A DNA stretch of 64,000 nucleotides from Roseicyclus marinus (GCF_036322625.1 NZ_AP027266.1:2235001-2299000); one strand, 5' to 3'; counted from the first letter of the stretch, positions 1-11,026 are shown. Numbers and translations: made by a program. Notes: a model not told the origin generated them from the letters alone.

Positions 1-783
1 CAGCCCCCCTTCGGCGCGGTCGGCCACACCGTCGAGCCAGCGGCGCGCATCGCCCATCGCGCCCTCTGCCCCCTCGGTCCCAAGGGCCGCCGCGGCACGG
101 GCGACATCGGCGCGCATGCGTTCGGCGGCCTGCATCAGGCGGCGGCGGGCGTCGAGGGTTTCCTCCTCGCCCGGCTGGGGGTCGAGCTTGTCAAGCTCGG
201 CCACGGCATGGCGCAGGAAATCCTCTTCCGCGCGCATCGTAGCCAGCCGCGCCTCGGCGGCCTCAAGCGCGGCAAGCGCGCGGCGGCGGTCGGTCCATGC
301 AGCGCGGGTGGCCGCAACCATGTCACCAAGCGCCCCGAATTGATCCAGAAGCGCCCGGTGCTGGCGCGGATCCAACAGGCCACGGTCATCTTGCTGGCCA
401 TGCAGTTCGACCAGCGTGTCGGAGAGCGCGCGGAGCAGATCGCCCGAGGCACGGCGATCGTTCACCCATGCCGTCTTGCGCCCCTCGGGCGTGTTCACGC
501 GGCGCAGGATCAGCGTCTCGTCCGGCTCGAAGCCCGCCTCCTCCAGCAGGGCAAGGGCAGGATGGCCGGGCGCAAGATGGAATTCGGCCACGACCTCGCC
601 CTGCTCGGCGCCGCTGCGCACCAGATCGGCGCGGCCGCGCCAGCCCAGCACGAAGCCCAGACTGTCGAGAAGGATCGATTTGCCCGCGCCGGTTTCGCCG
701 GTCAGCACGTTCAGACCCGGCTGAAAGGCAAGCTCCAGCCGGTCGATGATAAGCATGTCGCGGATGTCGAGGTGACGCAGCAT
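1..783 (-). CDS. recN: DNA repair protein RecN (partial, N-terminal part)
   Basis: SMC-like ATPase that acts in recombinational repair of double-strand breaks. The start codon is at 783 and the frame stays open to the left window edge, so about 261 N-terminal residues are visible. They open with MLRHLDIRDMLIIDRL and carry the Walker A motif GETGAGKS at residues 29-36, a Q-loop-like LHGQQDDRGLLDPRQHR, and the start of a charged coiled-coil region, which is the RecN plan. It lies about 50 bp downstream of bamD on the same strand, the usual bamD-recN order in Rhodobacteraceae. No LexA box (GTTC-N7-GTTC) is visible in the bamD-recN gap. The C-terminal ATPase half lies outside the window. Confidence 0.93.
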   Translation of the reverse strand, partial: MLRHLDIRDMLIIDRLELAFQPGLNVLTGETGAGKSILLDSLGFVLGWRGRADLVRSGAEQGEVVAEFHLAPGHPALALLEEAGFEPDETLILRRVNTPEGRKTAWVNDRRASGDLLRALSDTLVELHGQQDDRGLLDPRQHRALLDQFGALGDMVAATRAAWTDRRRALAALEAAEARLATMRAEEDFLRHAVAELDKLDPQPGEEETLDARRRLMQAAERMRADVARAAAALGTEGAEGAMGDARRWLDGVADRAEGGL

Positions 784-834
784 CGTCGCCCGGTTTCCCC
801 TAGCCCCCGCGCCCCGTCAAGGGCGCGCGCCGCA

Positions 835-1689
835 TCACAACCAGGCACCCCGGACGGTTTGCTGCCAGATGTCGCGCAGCCAGCCCTCGCCCTGCGCCTC
901 GGGCGCAAGGTTCTGACCCGTCAACTGGCGGAACGCATCGTCGTAGAAGGGCGAGGATTGGAAGTTGTAGCCAAGGATCGCCCCGGCTGTCTGCGCCTCG
1001 TCCGTCAGGCCAAGCGCCAGATAGGCTTCGACCAGACGCATCAGCGCCTCGGGCGTGTGGCTGGTCGTCTCGAACTGCTCGACCACGACGCGGAAGCGGT
1101 TGATCGCGGCGGCATGATGGCCCCGGCGCAGGTAATAGCGCCCGATCTCCATCTCCTTGCCGGCAAGATGGTCAAAGGCCACTTCGAAGCGCAGGATCGC
1201 GTCCTGGGTGTATTCGCTGTCGGGATAACGCTCGATCACCTCGCGCAGCGCCTGCAACGCCTGGAAGGTCACGCCCTGATCGCGGCCGACCTCGTCGATC
1301 TGGTCATAATAGCTGAGCGCCAGAAGATATTGTGCATAGGCGGCATCTTCCTCGCCGGGGTAGAAATCGAGGTAGCGCTGCGCCGCGATGCGCGCATTCT
1401 CGTAATCCTCGTCCTCGTGATAGGCGAAGGCGGCCATGATCAGGCCACGGCTTGCCCATTCCGAATAGGGGTGGAGGCGTTCCACCTCGATGAAGAGGGC
1501 GGCGGCGCGATCGGGGCGACCGTTTTCAAGTTCCGCCTCGCCCTGCTGGTAGATCGTGACCGCATCCTGTTCCTCGAGCGGCACGGTCGCGTTGCGGCTG
1601 GCGAACCAACCGCCACCATTGCCGCCACCGCAGGCCGAAAGTGCCATCACCATCACCAGACCGGTGAAAAGGCCCGCTTTGCGGATCAT
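835..1689 (-). CDS. bamD: Outer membrane protein assembly factor BamD
   Basis: Lipoprotein of the BAM complex that inserts beta-barrel proteins into the outer membrane. From the start chosen here (MIRKAGLFTGLVMVMALSAC) the protein has a lipoprotein signal with lipobox LSAC and acylated Cys20, followed by a Gly-rich linker and TPR-like helices such as RPDRAAALFIEVERLHPYSEWASRG and YPDSEYTQDAILR, typical of BamD (ComL). It is 284 aa, normal for the alphaproteobacterial form. An upstream in-frame Met would add seven polar residues before the signal and is less likely. It sits between lpxC and recN on the same strand; the 156-bp gap to lpxC may hold a promoter, but I could not place one. Confidence 0.93.
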   Translation of the reverse strand: MIRKAGLFTGLVMVMALSACGGGNGGGWFASRNATVPLEEQDAVTIYQQGEAELENGRPDRAAALFIEVERLHPYSEWASRGLIMAAFAYHEDEDYENARIAAQRYLDFYPGEEDAAYAQYLLALSYYDQIDEVGRDQGVTFQALQALREVIERYPDSEYTQDAILRFEVAFDHLAGKEMEIGRYYLRRGHHAAAINRFRVVVEQFETTSHTPEALMRLVEAYLALGLTDEAQTAGAILGYNFQSSPFYDDAFRQLTGQNLAPEAQGEGWLRDIWQQTVRGAWL

Positions 1690-1845
1690 GGCGTTGCCGC
1701 GGCTTTGCATGCTCGAAACCCCAAGTTTTCCAGGATCGCCCAGCCGTGGCCGGTCGCTCTGCGACTGGTCCTAGCATATTCTTTCATAGGGCAAAACGCC
1801 TGAAATCCGCTTTTCGCAACCGGGCCACGGGACCCTGTCGGGGGC

Positions 1846-2763
1846 TCAGGCCACATCGGCAAGGTCTGCGACCTTGACGCCCATGCCGGGCAGGCGCGCG
1901 GCTTGTTCGGGGGTGCACTCGACAAAGCGCCAGGCGTCGGGCCGGGCGAAAAGCGCGCGCAAAAGCTGGTTGGTCAACATGTGACCGGCGCGCACCCCGG
2001 TATAGCGGCCAAGGATCGGGGCACCGGCCAACGCCAGATCACCCAGCGCGTCCAGCATCTTGTGGCGCACAGCCTCGTCGGCATGACGCAGACCGCCGGG
2101 GCTGAGAACGACACCGCCGTCCACGACCACCGCATTCTCATAGGTCCCGCCCAAGGCAAGACCCGCCGCCCACATCGCATCCACATCGGCCTGACGGCAG
2201 AAGGTGCGGCTGTCGCAAAGCTCGCGCACGAAGCGCCCGTTGGCGAGGTTCGCAACCCGGCGCTGACGGCCGATGGCGGCATCTTCGAAATCGATGGTGA
2301 AATCCATCTCGAGCCCCGATGCGGGGGCAAAGCTGGCCGTTGCTTCGCCTTCGGACACGGAAACCTCGCGCAGGATCTCGATGGCGTGGATCGGCGCGGC
2401 TTGGCGCACGATGCCCGCATCGAGGAAACCGCGCACAAAAGGCGCGGCGGACCCGTCAAGGATCGGCATCTCGGGCCCGTCGACCTCGACCGTGGCGTTG
2501 TGGATGCCGCAGCCTGCAAGGGCGGCCATGACATGCTCGACGGTCGAGACCTCGGCCCCATCCTCGCCCTGCAACTTGGTGCACAAACGGCTCATGGGCA
2601 CGACGTCGTAGCGCGCGGGGATCGCTGCGCTGCCATCAAGATCGGTACGCCGGAACCACAGGCCCATATGCGCCGCAGCAGGACGCACCGTCATATGCAC
2701 GGTCCCACCGGTGTGAAGTCCTACACCCGTGAAACTGACCGGTTGCCGCAGCGTTGCCTGCAT
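1846..2763 (-). CDS. lpxC: UDP-3-O-acyl-N-acetylglucosamine deacetylase LpxC
   Basis: Zinc deacetylase that performs the committed step of lipid A synthesis. The 305-aa protein starts MQATLRQPVSFTGVGLHTGG. It has the zinc-ligand motif VEHVMAALAG (His77), the second zinc motif HKMLDALGD (His234 and Asp238) and the catalytic GHMLTN (His261). A longer frame begins 33 codons upstream, but those residues do not resemble LpxC. It follows ftsZ, the common end of the dcw region, but a strong terminator lies between them, so it probably has its own promoter in 2764-2983. That stretch is comparatively AT-rich; I see no convincing promoter pair in it. Confidence 0.97.
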   Translation of the reverse strand: MQATLRQPVSFTGVGLHTGGTVHMTVRPAAAHMGLWFRRTDLDGSAAIPARYDVVPMSRLCTKLQGEDGAEVSTVEHVMAALAGCGIHNATVEVDGPEMPILDGSAAPFVRGFLDAGIVRQAAPIHAIEILREVSVSEGEATASFAPASGLEMDFTIDFEDAAIGRQRRVANLANGRFVRELCDSRTFCRQADVDAMWAAGLALGGTYENAVVVDGGVVLSPGGLRHADEAVRHKMLDALGDLALAGAPILGRYTGVRAGHMLTNQLLRALFARPDAWRFVECTPEQAARLPGMGVKVADLADVA

Positions 2764-2983
2764 GAAATCTCCGAACCTCGTAGTGCCCGCACCGCAGGTG
2801 CCGGCCGCGTTACCCGGGCAGTCGCGGATTGCGACGGGTGGCCCGGTTTTCGCCACATTCATGGGATACAGGGGGGACGGAACAGGGACAATTCAACCTT
2901 TATGACTCCCTGCAACAATGCCGAAACCCATCGGCAATGTTTCGCCGATTGCACCCTTGACCCTGAATAATTCCCTGTTTCCA

Positions 2984-3015
2984 AAAGAAAAAAGGCCGAC
3001 GGACCGTCGGCCTTT
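2984..3015 (-). terminator. Intrinsic terminator after ftsZ
   Basis: Read on the minus strand there is a GC stem built from GGCCGAC and GTCGGCC (extended by A-T pairs), followed at once by TTTTTTCTTTT. It lies 22 nt past the ftsZ stop codon. This is the clearest Rho-independent terminator in the first 24 kb and separates the dcw cluster from lpxC. Confidence 0.9.
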
Positions 3016-3036
3016 CCTGTCATCATGTGAAGCGGT

Positions 3037-4623
3037 TCAGTTCGCCTGCCGGCGCAAGAAGGCAGGGATCTCGATCCGTTCCTGATCGGGGTCGACGATC
3101 CCGTCATCGACCGCGCGATGCGGTGCCGGTGCGGCGGGACGTGCGCCCGACATCGGCGGCTGGCGCCGCTCGGCAGCGACGGTTTCCTCGGCGTGACCGG
3201 TCATGCGGTTGATGAGCGAGCCGATCCCGAGACGGCCACGCTGGGGCGCGTCGGCCTGAGCTTCGGATGCAGCGGCGGGCCGATGGGTATCCTTGGTGAT
3301 CGCGGCGCGCAGCCGGGCCAGCGCCTCGGGCGTCGGGGTTCCGGCGGCGGGCGGACGCGGCGCGACGAATTCCGGCTCGGCCGATGCGGCCATGCGCGGA
3401 TCGGGGCGTGCGGCTACATGGGTCGCGGGGCGATAGGCCGGGGGCGGCACGATATCGTCGGCGAAATCGTCCTCATGCTCCTCTGCAGCGAAACTCGTGA
3501 AAAGCGAGGGCTCCTCGGCCGCTTCCATCGCTTCCTCGACGGGTTCGGGCTGCGGCGCGGGGCGCGGGGCTTCGGCGACCGGAGCGGGCGCGGTGCGGCT
3601 GGCCACGGCGGCGGCGGCAAAGCTGCGCGCGGGGGCCATCTGCACCTGTGCCTCCCCCACGTCGATGCCGGTGGCGACGACGCTGACGCGCATCTTGCCT
3701 TCCATGTCCGGGTCGAGCGTCGAGCCGACGATGATGTTGGCGTCCGGGTCCACTTCCTCGCGGATGCGATTGGCGGCCTCGTCCAGTTCGAAGAGCGTCA
3801 GGTCATAGCCGCCCGTCACGTTGATCAGGACACCGCGCGCGCCCTTGAGGCTGATCTCGTCCAGAAGCGGGTTTGCGATGGCCTTTTCGGCGGCCTGAAG
3901 CGCACGGCTGTCGCCCTCGGCCTCGCCGGTGCCCATCATCGCCTTGCCCATCTCGTTCATCACCGCGCGGACATCGGCGAAATCGAGGTTGATGAGACCC
4001 GGACGGACCATCAGGTCGGTCACGCCCTTGACGCCCTGGTACAGAACGTCGTCGGCCATGGCGAAAGCTTCGGTAAAGGTGGTCTTTTCATTCGCCAGCC
4101 GGAACAGGTTCTGGTTGGGAATGATGATCAGCGTATCGACGACCTTTTGCAGCTGCTCGATGCCTTCATCGGCCTGGCGCATCCGCTTGGAGCCTTCGAA
4201 CTGGAAGGGCTTGGTGACGACGCCGACGGTCAGAACGCCCAGCTCGCGCGCGGCCTGCGCGATGATCGGGGCTGCGCCCGTGCCGGTGCCGCCGCCCATG
4301 CCGGCGGTGATGAAGCACATATGCGCGCCGGCCAGGTGATCGACGATTTCCTCGATGCTTTCCTCGGCGGCGCTCGCACCCACGGCGGGGCGCGCGCCTG
4401 CGCCCAGACCCTCGGTCACGCGGGCGCCCATCTGGATCTTGGCCGTGGCGCGCGACTGGGTCAGCGCCTGCGCATCGGTATTGGCGACCACGAACTCGCA
4501 CCCGTCGAGGTTCTGGTCGATCATGTTGTTCACGGCATTGCCGCCCGCGCCACCCACGCCGAACACGGTGATCCGCGGCTTCAGGTCGGGCTGGCTGTTC
4601 GGCATCATCAGGTTGAGTGTCAT
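3037..4623 (-). CDS. ftsZ: Cell division protein FtsZ
   Basis: Tubulin-like GTPase that forms the division ring. The 528-aa protein starts [20 protein letters not shown] and has the nucleotide-binding [14 protein letters not shown], the tubulin signature GGGTGTG at residues 110-116 and the T7-loop region NLDFADV. A Pro/Ala-rich linker of about 190 residues follows, ending in the C-terminal peptide [12 protein letters not shown] that binds FtsA and other partners. The long linker is usual in alphaproteobacteria. The open frame extends 53 codons upstream, but that stretch is not FtsZ-like. A 197-bp gap to ftsA (4624-4820) leaves room for a separate ftsZ promoter; it holds a weak hairpin at about 4755-4778, and I found no CtrA box (TTAA-N7-TTAA). 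Confidence 0.98.
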   Translation of the reverse strand: MTLNLMMPNSQPDLKPRITVFGVGGAGGNAVNNMIDQNLDGCEFVVANTDAQALTQSRATAKIQMGARVTEGLGAGARPAVGASAAEESIEEIVDHLAGAHMCFITAGMGGGTGTGAAPIIAQAARELGVLTVGVVTKPFQFEGSKRMRQADEGIEQLQKVVDTLIIIPNQNLFRLANEKTTFTEAFAMADDVLYQGVKGVTDLMVRPGLINLDFADVRAVMNEMGKAMMGTGEAEGDSRALQAAEKAIANPLLDEISLKGARGVLINVTGGYDLTLFELDEAANRIREEVDPDANIIVGSTLDPDMEGKMRVSVVATGIDVGEAQVQMAPARSFAAAAVASRTAPAPVAEAPRPAPQPEPVEEAMEAAEEPSLFTSFAAEEHEDDFADDIVPPPAYRPATHVAARPDPRMAASAEPEFVAPRPPAAGTPTPEALARLRAAITKDTHRPAAASEAQADAPQRGRLGIGSLINRMTGHAEETVAAERRQPPMSGARPAAPAPHRAVDDGIVDPDQERIEIPAFLRRQAN

Positions 4624-4820
4624 GGATCTGTCCGCCTGTATTTCGATCTTGTGATCCGGCCGCAGTCTTTTCGCCGACGGTCCGCTTCTGCCTCTGATTT
4701 CCCCAAACTTACCTGTTTCCACAGGACACGTCACGCGGAAATTCGGGCAAGACCGCGAAATATGGGGCGGAATTTCGCCCATTTCCCCCGCCTTTGGGGT
4801 TCGGCCACCAGATCAGGGGG

Positions 4821-6155
4821 TCACCAGTTGTCGCGGAACCATTTGACGGCGCGCTTGAGGCTGCGCGCGGGCAGACGGTCGGCGGGCGTCTCGAAATCCC
4901 ACCATTCGTCCTGCGGATAGGCCGCAAAGAGCGCAAGACCGACACAGGCCGAAAAGGCCGGCCCGCAGGTCGATTGCGGCAGGCCCTGAACGCGGAGCGG
5001 TCGGCCCAGGCGCACCTGGTTGCCGAGGATGCGGCTTGCCAGCCCGTCAAGCCCCGGGATCTGGCTTGCGCCGCCGGTCAGAACGATCCGCTGGCTCGGC
5101 AGATGATCGAAGCCCGCCGCATCCAGCCGCGCCTTCACCTCTTCGAGGATCTCCTCCACGCGCGGGCGCATCACGCCGATCAGCTCGGCCCGCGTGACGG
5201 TGCGCCGGTCGTGGTGCCAATCGCCCGTCTCGCTTTCCAGTTCGATGATCTCGCGGTCGTCCATGCCGGTGGCGATCACGCCGCCGAAACGGGTCTTTAT
5301 CTTTTCGGCATGGGCCATGGGGATATGCAGACCCTGGCTGATGTCGCCGGTCACATGGTCGCCCCCCATGCGCACCGTATCGGCGTAGATCATGTGTTTC
5401 TTCATGAAGATCGAGAGGCTGGTGGTGCCGCCGCCCATGTCGATGCAGGCAGCCCCCAGTTCCTGCTCGTCCTCGACGAGGCTCGAGACGGCGGCGACAT
5501 AGGGCGCGCTGGCCAGACCCGCCAATTCCAGATCGCAGCGCTTGACGCAATGCAGCAGCGTCTCGATGGCATGCGCCTCGATCGTCAACAGATGCATGTC
5601 CACCGACAGGCGATTGCCGACATGGCCGCGCGGATCGGTCAGACCCGTGCGATGATCGAGCGAGAAATTCACCGGCTGGGCGTGCAGCACCTCGCGGCCC
5701 TGCCCCAGATCGGGCAGGTCGCATTCGGCCAGAACCTGCGCCACATCCTGATCGGTCACCGTGCCCGTCGTCAGCGTGACCTCACCATCAAGCCCGTAGC
5801 TGCGCGGCCGCGCGCCCGCCAAAGCGACGATCACGTGATCGACGCGCACCTGCGCCATCTTCTGTGCGCCCTGAACGGCAGTTCGGATCGCGCGCTCGGT
5901 TTCCTGAACCATGTCGATCTCGCCAAAGCGCACGCCGCGTGACCGGGTCGTGGCCGCGCCGATGATGCGGAAACTGGCCTGGCCCGCCATCGCACCGATC
6001 CCTTCGGCCGGGCCCATCGTGTTGGACTGGTCGAATTTGAGGATCAGGCACGAGGTCTTGTAGGTGCCGATGTCGAGCACGGCGATCACGCCCCGGCGCA
6101 TCGCCTCCTGCCGCTTGGCCCGCATGGCTCGCTGCGACTGGTACAGAATGGTCAT
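4821..6155 (-). CDS. ftsA: Cell division protein FtsA
   Basis: Actin-like ATPase that anchors FtsZ polymers to the membrane. The protein is 444 aa, with the phosphate-1 motif AVLDIGTYKTSC near residue 25, SHS2-type segments, the second phosphate motif IDMGGGTTSL, and the adenosine motif IVLTGGASQIPGL. It ends with the short amphipathic helix SLKRAVKWFRDNW expected to bind membrane. Its start overlaps the ftsQ stop by 4 bp (ATGA), so the two are translationally coupled. An N-terminal extension of about 20 basic residues precedes the actin fold. Confidence 0.97.
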   Translation of the reverse strand: MTILYQSQRAMRAKRQEAMRRGVIAVLDIGTYKTSCLILKFDQSNTMGPAEGIGAMAGQASFRIIGAATTRSRGVRFGEIDMVQETERAIRTAVQGAQKMAQVRVDHVIVALAGARPRSYGLDGEVTLTTGTVTDQDVAQVLAECDLPDLGQGREVLHAQPVNFSLDHRTGLTDPRGHVGNRLSVDMHLLTIEAHAIETLLHCVKRCDLELAGLASAPYVAAVSSLVEDEQELGAACIDMGGGTTSLSIFMKKHMIYADTVRMGGDHVTGDISQGLHIPMAHAEKIKTRFGGVIATGMDDREIIELESETGDWHHDRRTVTRAELIGVMRPRVEEILEEVKARLDAAGFDHLPSQRIVLTGGASQIPGLDGLASRILGNQVRLGRPLRVQGLPQSTCGPAFSACVGLALFAAYPQDEWWDFETPADRLPARSLKRAVKWFRDNW

Positions 6156-7156
6156 CCGTTTCGCTCTCCGCTCAGGGTGTCGCGTTCCATCTCGCGGAGG
6201 CGCTCGAGCTCCTCCAGCGCTGGACGGGTCAGTTGCACCGTCAATCGGTCGGGGTTGCGCAGATCGATGCGCAGAACATCCCGGTCAAGGATGCGGGAGG
6301 CGTCCTGAAGGGCCAGCGCCCGGTCCAGCGCCTGCACCGCGCCCTGTTCGGGCAAGAGGATGCGCCGCCCATCGGTCAGCACCACGTCCCAGCGCCGCTC
6401 ACCCACCCGCACAAGGCCGCGGAGCCGATCGCCCAGCGGCGCAGCCGCGGCATGAAGCGCAAGCGCCTCGCCCACCACCAGATCGGCGCCATCGCCCGCC
6501 ACGGCAGGCAAGGGCCGTTCCAGCAAGTGATCGTCAAGACTGGCCACGAAATGCCCCTCGGCATCGATCAGCGCGAGGCCGTCGCGCGTCTGCCAGATCA
6601 GGGCAGGCACCCGTTCCACCACGCGCACCGCCAGATAGCCGCCCGACTGGATGCGCAATTCGGCAGAGGCGACCGAAGGCAGGGCCTCGACCCGGTCGCG
6701 CAGCGCCGCAAGGTCGAGATCGAAGGAGGACATGGGCAGCTGCAACCCCAACGCCGCCCGCACCTCGCCGATCACACGGTCGCTTGCGCCTTCGACCCCC
6801 ATCACGGTGATGCGGAATTCGGGGCGGCTTTCGATCTCGCGCCGGATTTCCTGACCCGCGTCCCAAAGCGCCGCGCGCCGTTCGGCATCCCCGAAATAGA
6901 CGAGGCCACCGAAACACAGCACAAAGGCCGGCACGCCTACGCGCACGAGCTTGCGAAACAAGGGTGTCAGCCAAAGCCGCTGCACCCGGTAGGACCAGAT
7001 CGAGGGCGCGGGATCGCGCGGGGCCTCGGGTGCTGCGGCGGCCATCGTGCGGGCGGCCGGCGGCTCGACCGCGCGCGGCGCGGGTTGGGGCGCTTGGGCC
7101 GTCTCCCGGCGCAGACCGGGCGGGAGCGGGTCGCGGCGGGCGATCAGCGGTCGCAT
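6152..7156 (-). CDS. ftsQ: Cell division protein FtsQ
   Basis: Bitopic membrane protein that links early and late divisome proteins. The start at MRPLIARRD is preferred because the longer frame (17 extra codons) runs far back into ddl. An Ala/Pro-rich cytoplasmic tail of about 70 residues is followed by a membrane segment ([15 protein letters not shown]) and the POTRA region starting [12 protein letters not shown]. The protein is 334 aa, in the family range. It overlaps the end of ddl by 13 bp and the start of ftsA by 4 bp. Confidence 0.94.
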   Translation of the reverse strand: MRPLIARRDPLPPGLRRETAQAPQPAPRAVEPPAARTMAAAAPEAPRDPAPSIWSYRVQRLWLTPLFRKLVRVGVPAFVLCFGGLVYFGDAERRAALWDAGQEIRREIESRPEFRITVMGVEGASDRVIGEVRAALGLQLPMSSFDLDLAALRDRVEALPSVASAELRIQSGGYLAVRVVERVPALIWQTRDGLALIDAEGHFVASLDDHLLERPLPAVAGDGADLVVGEALALHAAAAPLGDRLRGLVRVGERRWDVVLTDGRRILLPEQGAVQALDRALALQDASRILDRDVLRIDLRNPDRLTVQLTRPALEELERLREMERDTLSGERNG

Positions 7157-8079
7157 GACGCATCCTCCACCAGCCAGCGGCAAAGCGCGCCAAAGGAAAT
7201 CCCGCAAGCCGCCGCCTGTTCGGGCGTGAGCGAGGTGGGCGTCATCCCCGGCTGGGTGTTGGTCTCAAGGAGCACAAGCCCCGCAAGACCCCGGCTTTCG
7301 TCCCAGCGGAAATCGGTGCGGCTGACACCCCGGCAGCCCAGCGCGCGATGCGCCGTCACGGCCATGTCCATGCAGGCGTCGAAAATCTCTTGCGGGACTT
7401 GGGCGGGCACCACGTGGCGCGATCCGCCGGCGACGTATTTCGCGGCGTAATCGTACCAGCCATCGGTCAGGATATCGGTGACGGTCAGCGCGCCGGGATC
7501 ATCCGGCCCCGCGCCCATCACCGAACAGGTCAGCTCGCGCCCCGGCACATAGGCCTCGACCATGACCATCTCGGGCATCGTGTCGGAAAGCTTGGGCGGA
7601 CCATTCGCACCCTCGGTCACAAGGTAGACGCCGACCGAAGAGCCCTCGTTGTTGGGTTTGACGACATAGGGCGGTTGCAGCGCGTGGGCGGCCATCACCT
7701 GCGCCTTGGGCAGGATCAGGCTGTCGACGACCGGCAGGCCATGGGCGCGGTAGACATCCTTGGTCCGGGCCTTGTCCATCGCCAGCGCCGAGGCCAGCAC
7801 GCCCGAATGGGTGTAGGGAATGCGCATCCATTCGAGAATGCCCTGAACACAGCCATCCTCGCCCCAGCGGCCATGGAGCGCATTGAAACAGACATCGGGC
7901 TTCAGATCGGACAGGCGCATGGGCAGATCGGGGCCGCAATCGACCTCGATCACCTCGTAGCCTTCGCCCCGCAGCGCCTCAACGCAGCCACGGCCTGTGG
8001 ACAGCGACACCTCGCGCTCGGACGAAGGGCCACCCATAAGGACCGCAACACGGGGGGTTTTTCCGCTCGAACCCGCCAC
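7144..8079 (-). CDS. ddl: D-alanine--D-alanine ligase
   Basis: ATP-grasp enzyme that makes the D-Ala-D-Ala dipeptide added by MurF. The protein is 311 aa. It shows the N-terminal [19 protein letters not shown], the substrate segment [13 protein letters not shown], the ATP-grasp [11 protein letters not shown], and a metal-binding tail [15 protein letters not shown]. It sits in the canonical murB-ddl-ftsQ order. Confidence 0.97.
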   Translation of the reverse strand: MAGSSGKTPRVAVLMGGPSSEREVSLSTGRGCVEALRGEGYEVIEVDCGPDLPMRLSDLKPDVCFNALHGRWGEDGCVQGILEWMRIPYTHSGVLASALAMDKARTKDVYRAHGLPVVDSLILPKAQVMAAHALQPPYVVKPNNEGSSVGVYLVTEGANGPPKLSDTMPEMVMVEAYVPGRELTCSVMGAGPDDPGALTVTDILTDGWYDYAAKYVAGGSRHVVPAQVPQEIFDACMDMAVTAHRALGCRGVSRTDFRWDESRGLAGLVLLETNTQPGMTPTSLTPEQAAACGISFGALCRWLVEDASCDR

Positions 8080-8162
8080 CTGTGCCTCTCGATGCCGCCG
8101 GGTTCTTTGCCCGGTCGGCCGCTTGTGTTCCGCCCGGTGTTCCGGGTCGGTTCATGCCTGTG

Positions 8163-9092
8163 TCACGCGCCCGGTCGCCCGACGCGCATGATTTCCCATT
8201 GTAGCTCTATTCCCTGTGTCTCGAAAACCCTTTTTCGGACCTCTTCACCCAAAGCTTCCAGATCGGCTGCCGTGGCATCGCCGGTGTTGATCAGGAAGTT
8301 GGAATGTTTCTCGGACATCTGCGCGCCCCCCCGGCGCGCGCCCCGCATGCCCGCCGCATCGATCACGGCCCAGGCTTTCAGGTCATGCACATCATCGGCA
8401 CGACCCGTCGAGGAATAGCCGGCGGGGTTGCGGAAGGTGCTGCCCGCGTTGCGGTCCTTGGTGGGTTGGGACGCGTCGCGCCGCGCGATCTGGTCCTCCA
8501 TCCGGGCGGCCAGCGTTTCGGGCTGGCCCTCGTCGGCGCGAAACGTCACCTCGGTGATCACGGCATCCTCGGGCAGGTCGGTCTGGCGATAGGCAAAGGC
8601 GATGTCACCGGGCCCCAGCGTGACCGCGCTGCCATCGCGCAGGACCGCGCGGGCGGCGACGAAATGATCCGCCACGTAGCTGCCGTAACAGCCCGCATTC
8701 ATCCTGAGCGCCCCGCCGATCGAGCCGGGAATGGTGCGCAGAAAGGTCAGGTCGCGCCCCGCCTCGGCCGCCTTGCGCGCGACATGGGCATCGAGCGCCG
8801 CCGCCCCTGCGATCACCAGATCGCCCTCGACCCTTATGGCGTTGAACCCCCGCCCCAGCCGGATCACGACACCCGACAGACCGCCGTCACGTACGATCAG
8901 GTTCGACCCCACCCCCATCGGAAAGACGGGAACGGCCGGATCGAGCGCGGCCAGAAAGCTGCAAAGGTCGTCTTCATCGGCAGGCTGGATCAGCCAATCC
9001 GCCGGTCCGCCGACACGCAACCATGTCAGATCGGCAAGCGGGCGGTCCTGCGTGCGCGTGCCGCGCAGGGGAATGTCGGGGATGTCCGTCAT
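8163..9092 (-). CDS. murB: UDP-N-acetylmuramate dehydrogenase MurB
   Basis: FAD enzyme that reduces UDP-GlcNAc-enolpyruvate to UDP-MurNAc with NADPH. From [11 protein letters not shown] the protein is 309 aa. It carries the FAD-binding [14 protein letters not shown], the [16 protein letters not shown] segment, the catalytic-serine region [11 protein letters not shown] and the C-terminal [11 protein letters not shown], all diagnostic. The 53 upstream in-frame codons are not MurB-like. Its neighbours are ddl (downstream, 83-bp gap) and DUF2484 (upstream). Confidence 0.97.
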   Translation of the reverse strand: MTDIPDIPLRGTRTQDRPLADLTWLRVGGPADWLIQPADEDDLCSFLAALDPAVPVFPMGVGSNLIVRDGGLSGVVIRLGRGFNAIRVEGDLVIAGAAALDAHVARKAAEAGRDLTFLRTIPGSIGGALRMNAGCYGSYVADHFVAARAVLRDGSAVTLGPGDIAFAYRQTDLPEDAVITEVTFRADEGQPETLAARMEDQIARRDASQPTKDRNAGSTFRNPAGYSSTGRADDVHDLKAWAVIDAAGMRGARRGGAQMSEKHSNFLINTGDATAADLEALGEEVRKRVFETQGIELQWEIMRVGRPGA

Positions 9093-9147
9093 GGCCTGCG
9101 TGCTAACCGCAGGCCCCGCACCTGTCCAGCCGGGTCGCGGCGCGGGA

Positions 9148-9429
9148 TCATTCGCCGGGATGCTCGCGCGGCTGCTCGGCCTCTTGCGGCGCCAGAAGCC
9201 CCGCCAGACGCTGCCCCGCCCGCAGGATCGGCCAGCGCAAGAGAACCGCACCGGCCACCAGCCCGATCAGCCCCATGGCGGGCCCCATGCTCATGGTGAC
9301 GAGCCCGAGAAGCGGAATGCCCGTTCCGATCAGCGCCCAGGCAAAGGGCCAGTGATAGCGGCGCGGTGCAAGACCTGCGGCACAGGCGACCGCACCCCAC
9401 ACACAGACAAGAACGAGGGCGACGGACAT
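9148..9429 (-). CDS. DUF2484 family small membrane protein
   Basis: A 93-aa protein with three or four hydrophobic segments ([53 protein letters not shown]) and a charged tail. DUF2484 proteins are known at this exact place between murC and murB in Rhodobacteraceae; I assign it on that position plus its size and hydrophobic pattern. Function is unknown, but the fixed place in the cell-wall operon suggests an envelope role (inference). I start at MSVALVLVC; an upstream Met would add 12 residues. The 157 bp between it and murC hold no gene I can support. Confidence 0.8.
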   Translation of the reverse strand: MSVALVLVCVWGAVACAAGLAPRRYHWPFAWALIGTGIPLLGLVTMSMGPAMGLIGLVAGAVLLRWPILRAGQRLAGLLAPQEAEQPREHPGE

Positions 9430-9586
9430 CACGCGGCACTCCTGACGGGACCAACACAAAAACACACGGGATCATCGGTCGCCGGACCCGCAGCCCGGCC
9501 CTTGGCCGGGGCACAGGCTGCACGAGGGCCCGTCCTCTTGGGCAAGCTCGTCATGGTCCGTTCATCCTCCATCCCGGCCACCACCA

Positions 9587-11026
9587 TCACCCGGCAGCGG
9601 CTTGCGTGTCCAGATCCTTCAAGCGTGCGGGCAATCCATGCGCCCATGCCGAAATCGTGCCCGCGCCAAGGCAGACCACCATGTCCCCCGGCCGGGCCTG
9701 TTCGCGCACCAGCCGTTCAAGATCATCCTCCGACAGGATGGCGCGCGCATGCCTGTGACCGTGCCGGATCAACCCGGCCACCAGATCATCGCGGCTTGCG
9801 CCGGGGATCGGGGCCTCGCCCGCGGCATAGACTTCGGCGATGGCGACCACGTCGGCGTCGTTGAAACAGCCGCAGAAATCCTCGAACAGGCTCGACAGCC
9901 GCGAATAGCGATGCGGCTGATGGACGGCGATCACGCGCCCGCCACCCTCGGTCCCGATGGCCTGACGCGCCGCGCGCAAGACGGCGGCGATTTCCACCGG
10001 GTGATGGCCGTAATCGTCGATGATCGTCACGCCGCCGACCTCGCCCACCTTGGTGAAGCGGCGGTTGACGCCCTTGAAGCCCGCGAGCGCGGCGCGGATC
10101 TCGGCACCCTTCATCCCCAGATGGCGGGCCACGGCCACGGCGGCCAGCGCGTTCGACACGTTGTGATCGCCCGGCATCGGAAGCGTGCAACCCTCGATCA
10201 CCTGCCCCTCGGCCTGCAGCGCGATGTCGAAATGCGCGACACCCGCCTTGTAGGTCAGGTTGATCGCCCGCACATCGGCCTGCGCATTGAAGCCGAAGGT
10301 CACGATCCGCCGGTCCGTGACGCGGCCCACCAGCGCGCGGACCTCGGGGTGATCGGTGCAGCAGACCGCGATCCCGTAGAAAGGAATGTTCGACACGAAA
10401 TCGGTGAACCCCTGCCGCAGGTTCTCGATCGTGCCCCAATGTTCCATGTGCTCGGGGTCGATGTTCGTGACGATGGCAATGGTCGCGGGCAGACGGTTGA
10501 AGGTGCCGTCGCTCTCGTCGGCCTCCACCACCATCCAGTCGCCCTGCCCCACCCGCGCGTTCGAGCCATAGGCATGGATCACACCGCCATTGATCACGGT
10601 CGGATCGACGCCCCCCGCATCGAGAAGCGTCGCCACCAGCGTCGTCGTGGTCGTCTTGCCATGCGTGCCCGCCACCGCGATGTTCGAGCGCAGGCGCATC
10701 AACTCGGCCAGCATCTCGGCGCGGCGCACCACCGGCAGTCCCCGCGCACGGGCGGCATCAAGCTCCGGATTGCCGGTCTTGATCGCCGAGGAGATCACCA
10801 CGACCTCGGCATTCTCGAGGTTCTCGGCCTTTTGCCCGATGAAGATCCGCGCGCCCAGATCGGCCAGCCGATCCGTGATCTTGCTGGCCTTCAGATCGGA
10901 GCCCTGCACCTGGTAGCCATGGTTGAGCAGCACCTCGGCAATGCCCGACATGCCGATCCCGCCGATGCCGACGAAATGGATCGCGCCCAGCTGGGTGGGC
11001 AATTTGGTGACGGCGGCGGCGTTCAT
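9587..11026 (-). CDS. murC: UDP-N-acetylmuramate--L-alanine ligase MurC
   Basis: Adds L-Ala to UDP-MurNAc, the first Mur ligase step. The protein is 479 aa and starts [28 protein letters not shown]. It has the Rossmann glycine motif, the ATP loop [11 protein letters not shown], the Mur-ligase signature around EADESDGTF and [11 protein letters not shown], and the C-terminal HQPHRYSRL. Its start overlaps the murG stop by 4 bp. The open frame continues far upstream through murG in another phase; that extension is not real. Confidence 0.97.
   Translation of the reverse strand: MNAAAVTKLPTQLGAIHFVGIGGIGMSGIAEVLLNHGYQVQGSDLKASKITDRLADLGARIFIGQKAENLENAEVVVISSAIKTGNPELDAARARGLPVVRRAEMLAELMRLRSNIAVAGTHGKTTTTTLVATLLDAGGVDPTVINGGVIHAYGSNARVGQGDWMVVEADESDGTFNRLPATIAIVTNIDPEHMEHWGTIENLRQGFTDFVSNIPFYGIAVCCTDHPEVRALVGRVTDRRIVTFGFNAQADVRAINLTYKAGVAHFDIALQAEGQVIEGCTLPMPGDHNVSNALAAVAVARHLGMKGAEIRAALAGFKGVNRRFTKVGEVGGVTIIDDYGHHPVEIAAVLRAARQAIGTEGGGRVIAVHQPHRYSRLSSLFEDFCGCFNDADVVAIAEVYAAGEAPIPGASRDDLVAGLIRHGHRHARAILSEDDLERLVREQARPGDMVVCLGAGTISAWAHGLPARLKDLDTQAAAG

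Noticed and set aside
784-834. LexA box for recN
   Set aside because: The short bamD-recN gap contains no GTTC-N7-GTTC; recN may be controlled from further upstream.
4624-4820. CtrA binding site controlling ftsZ
   Set aside because: No TTAA-N7-TTAA is present in the ftsA-ftsZ gap.
3118-4920. Plus-strand open frame of 600 codons opposite ftsZ
   Set aside because: Shadow of ftsZ codon structure; low-complexity translation.
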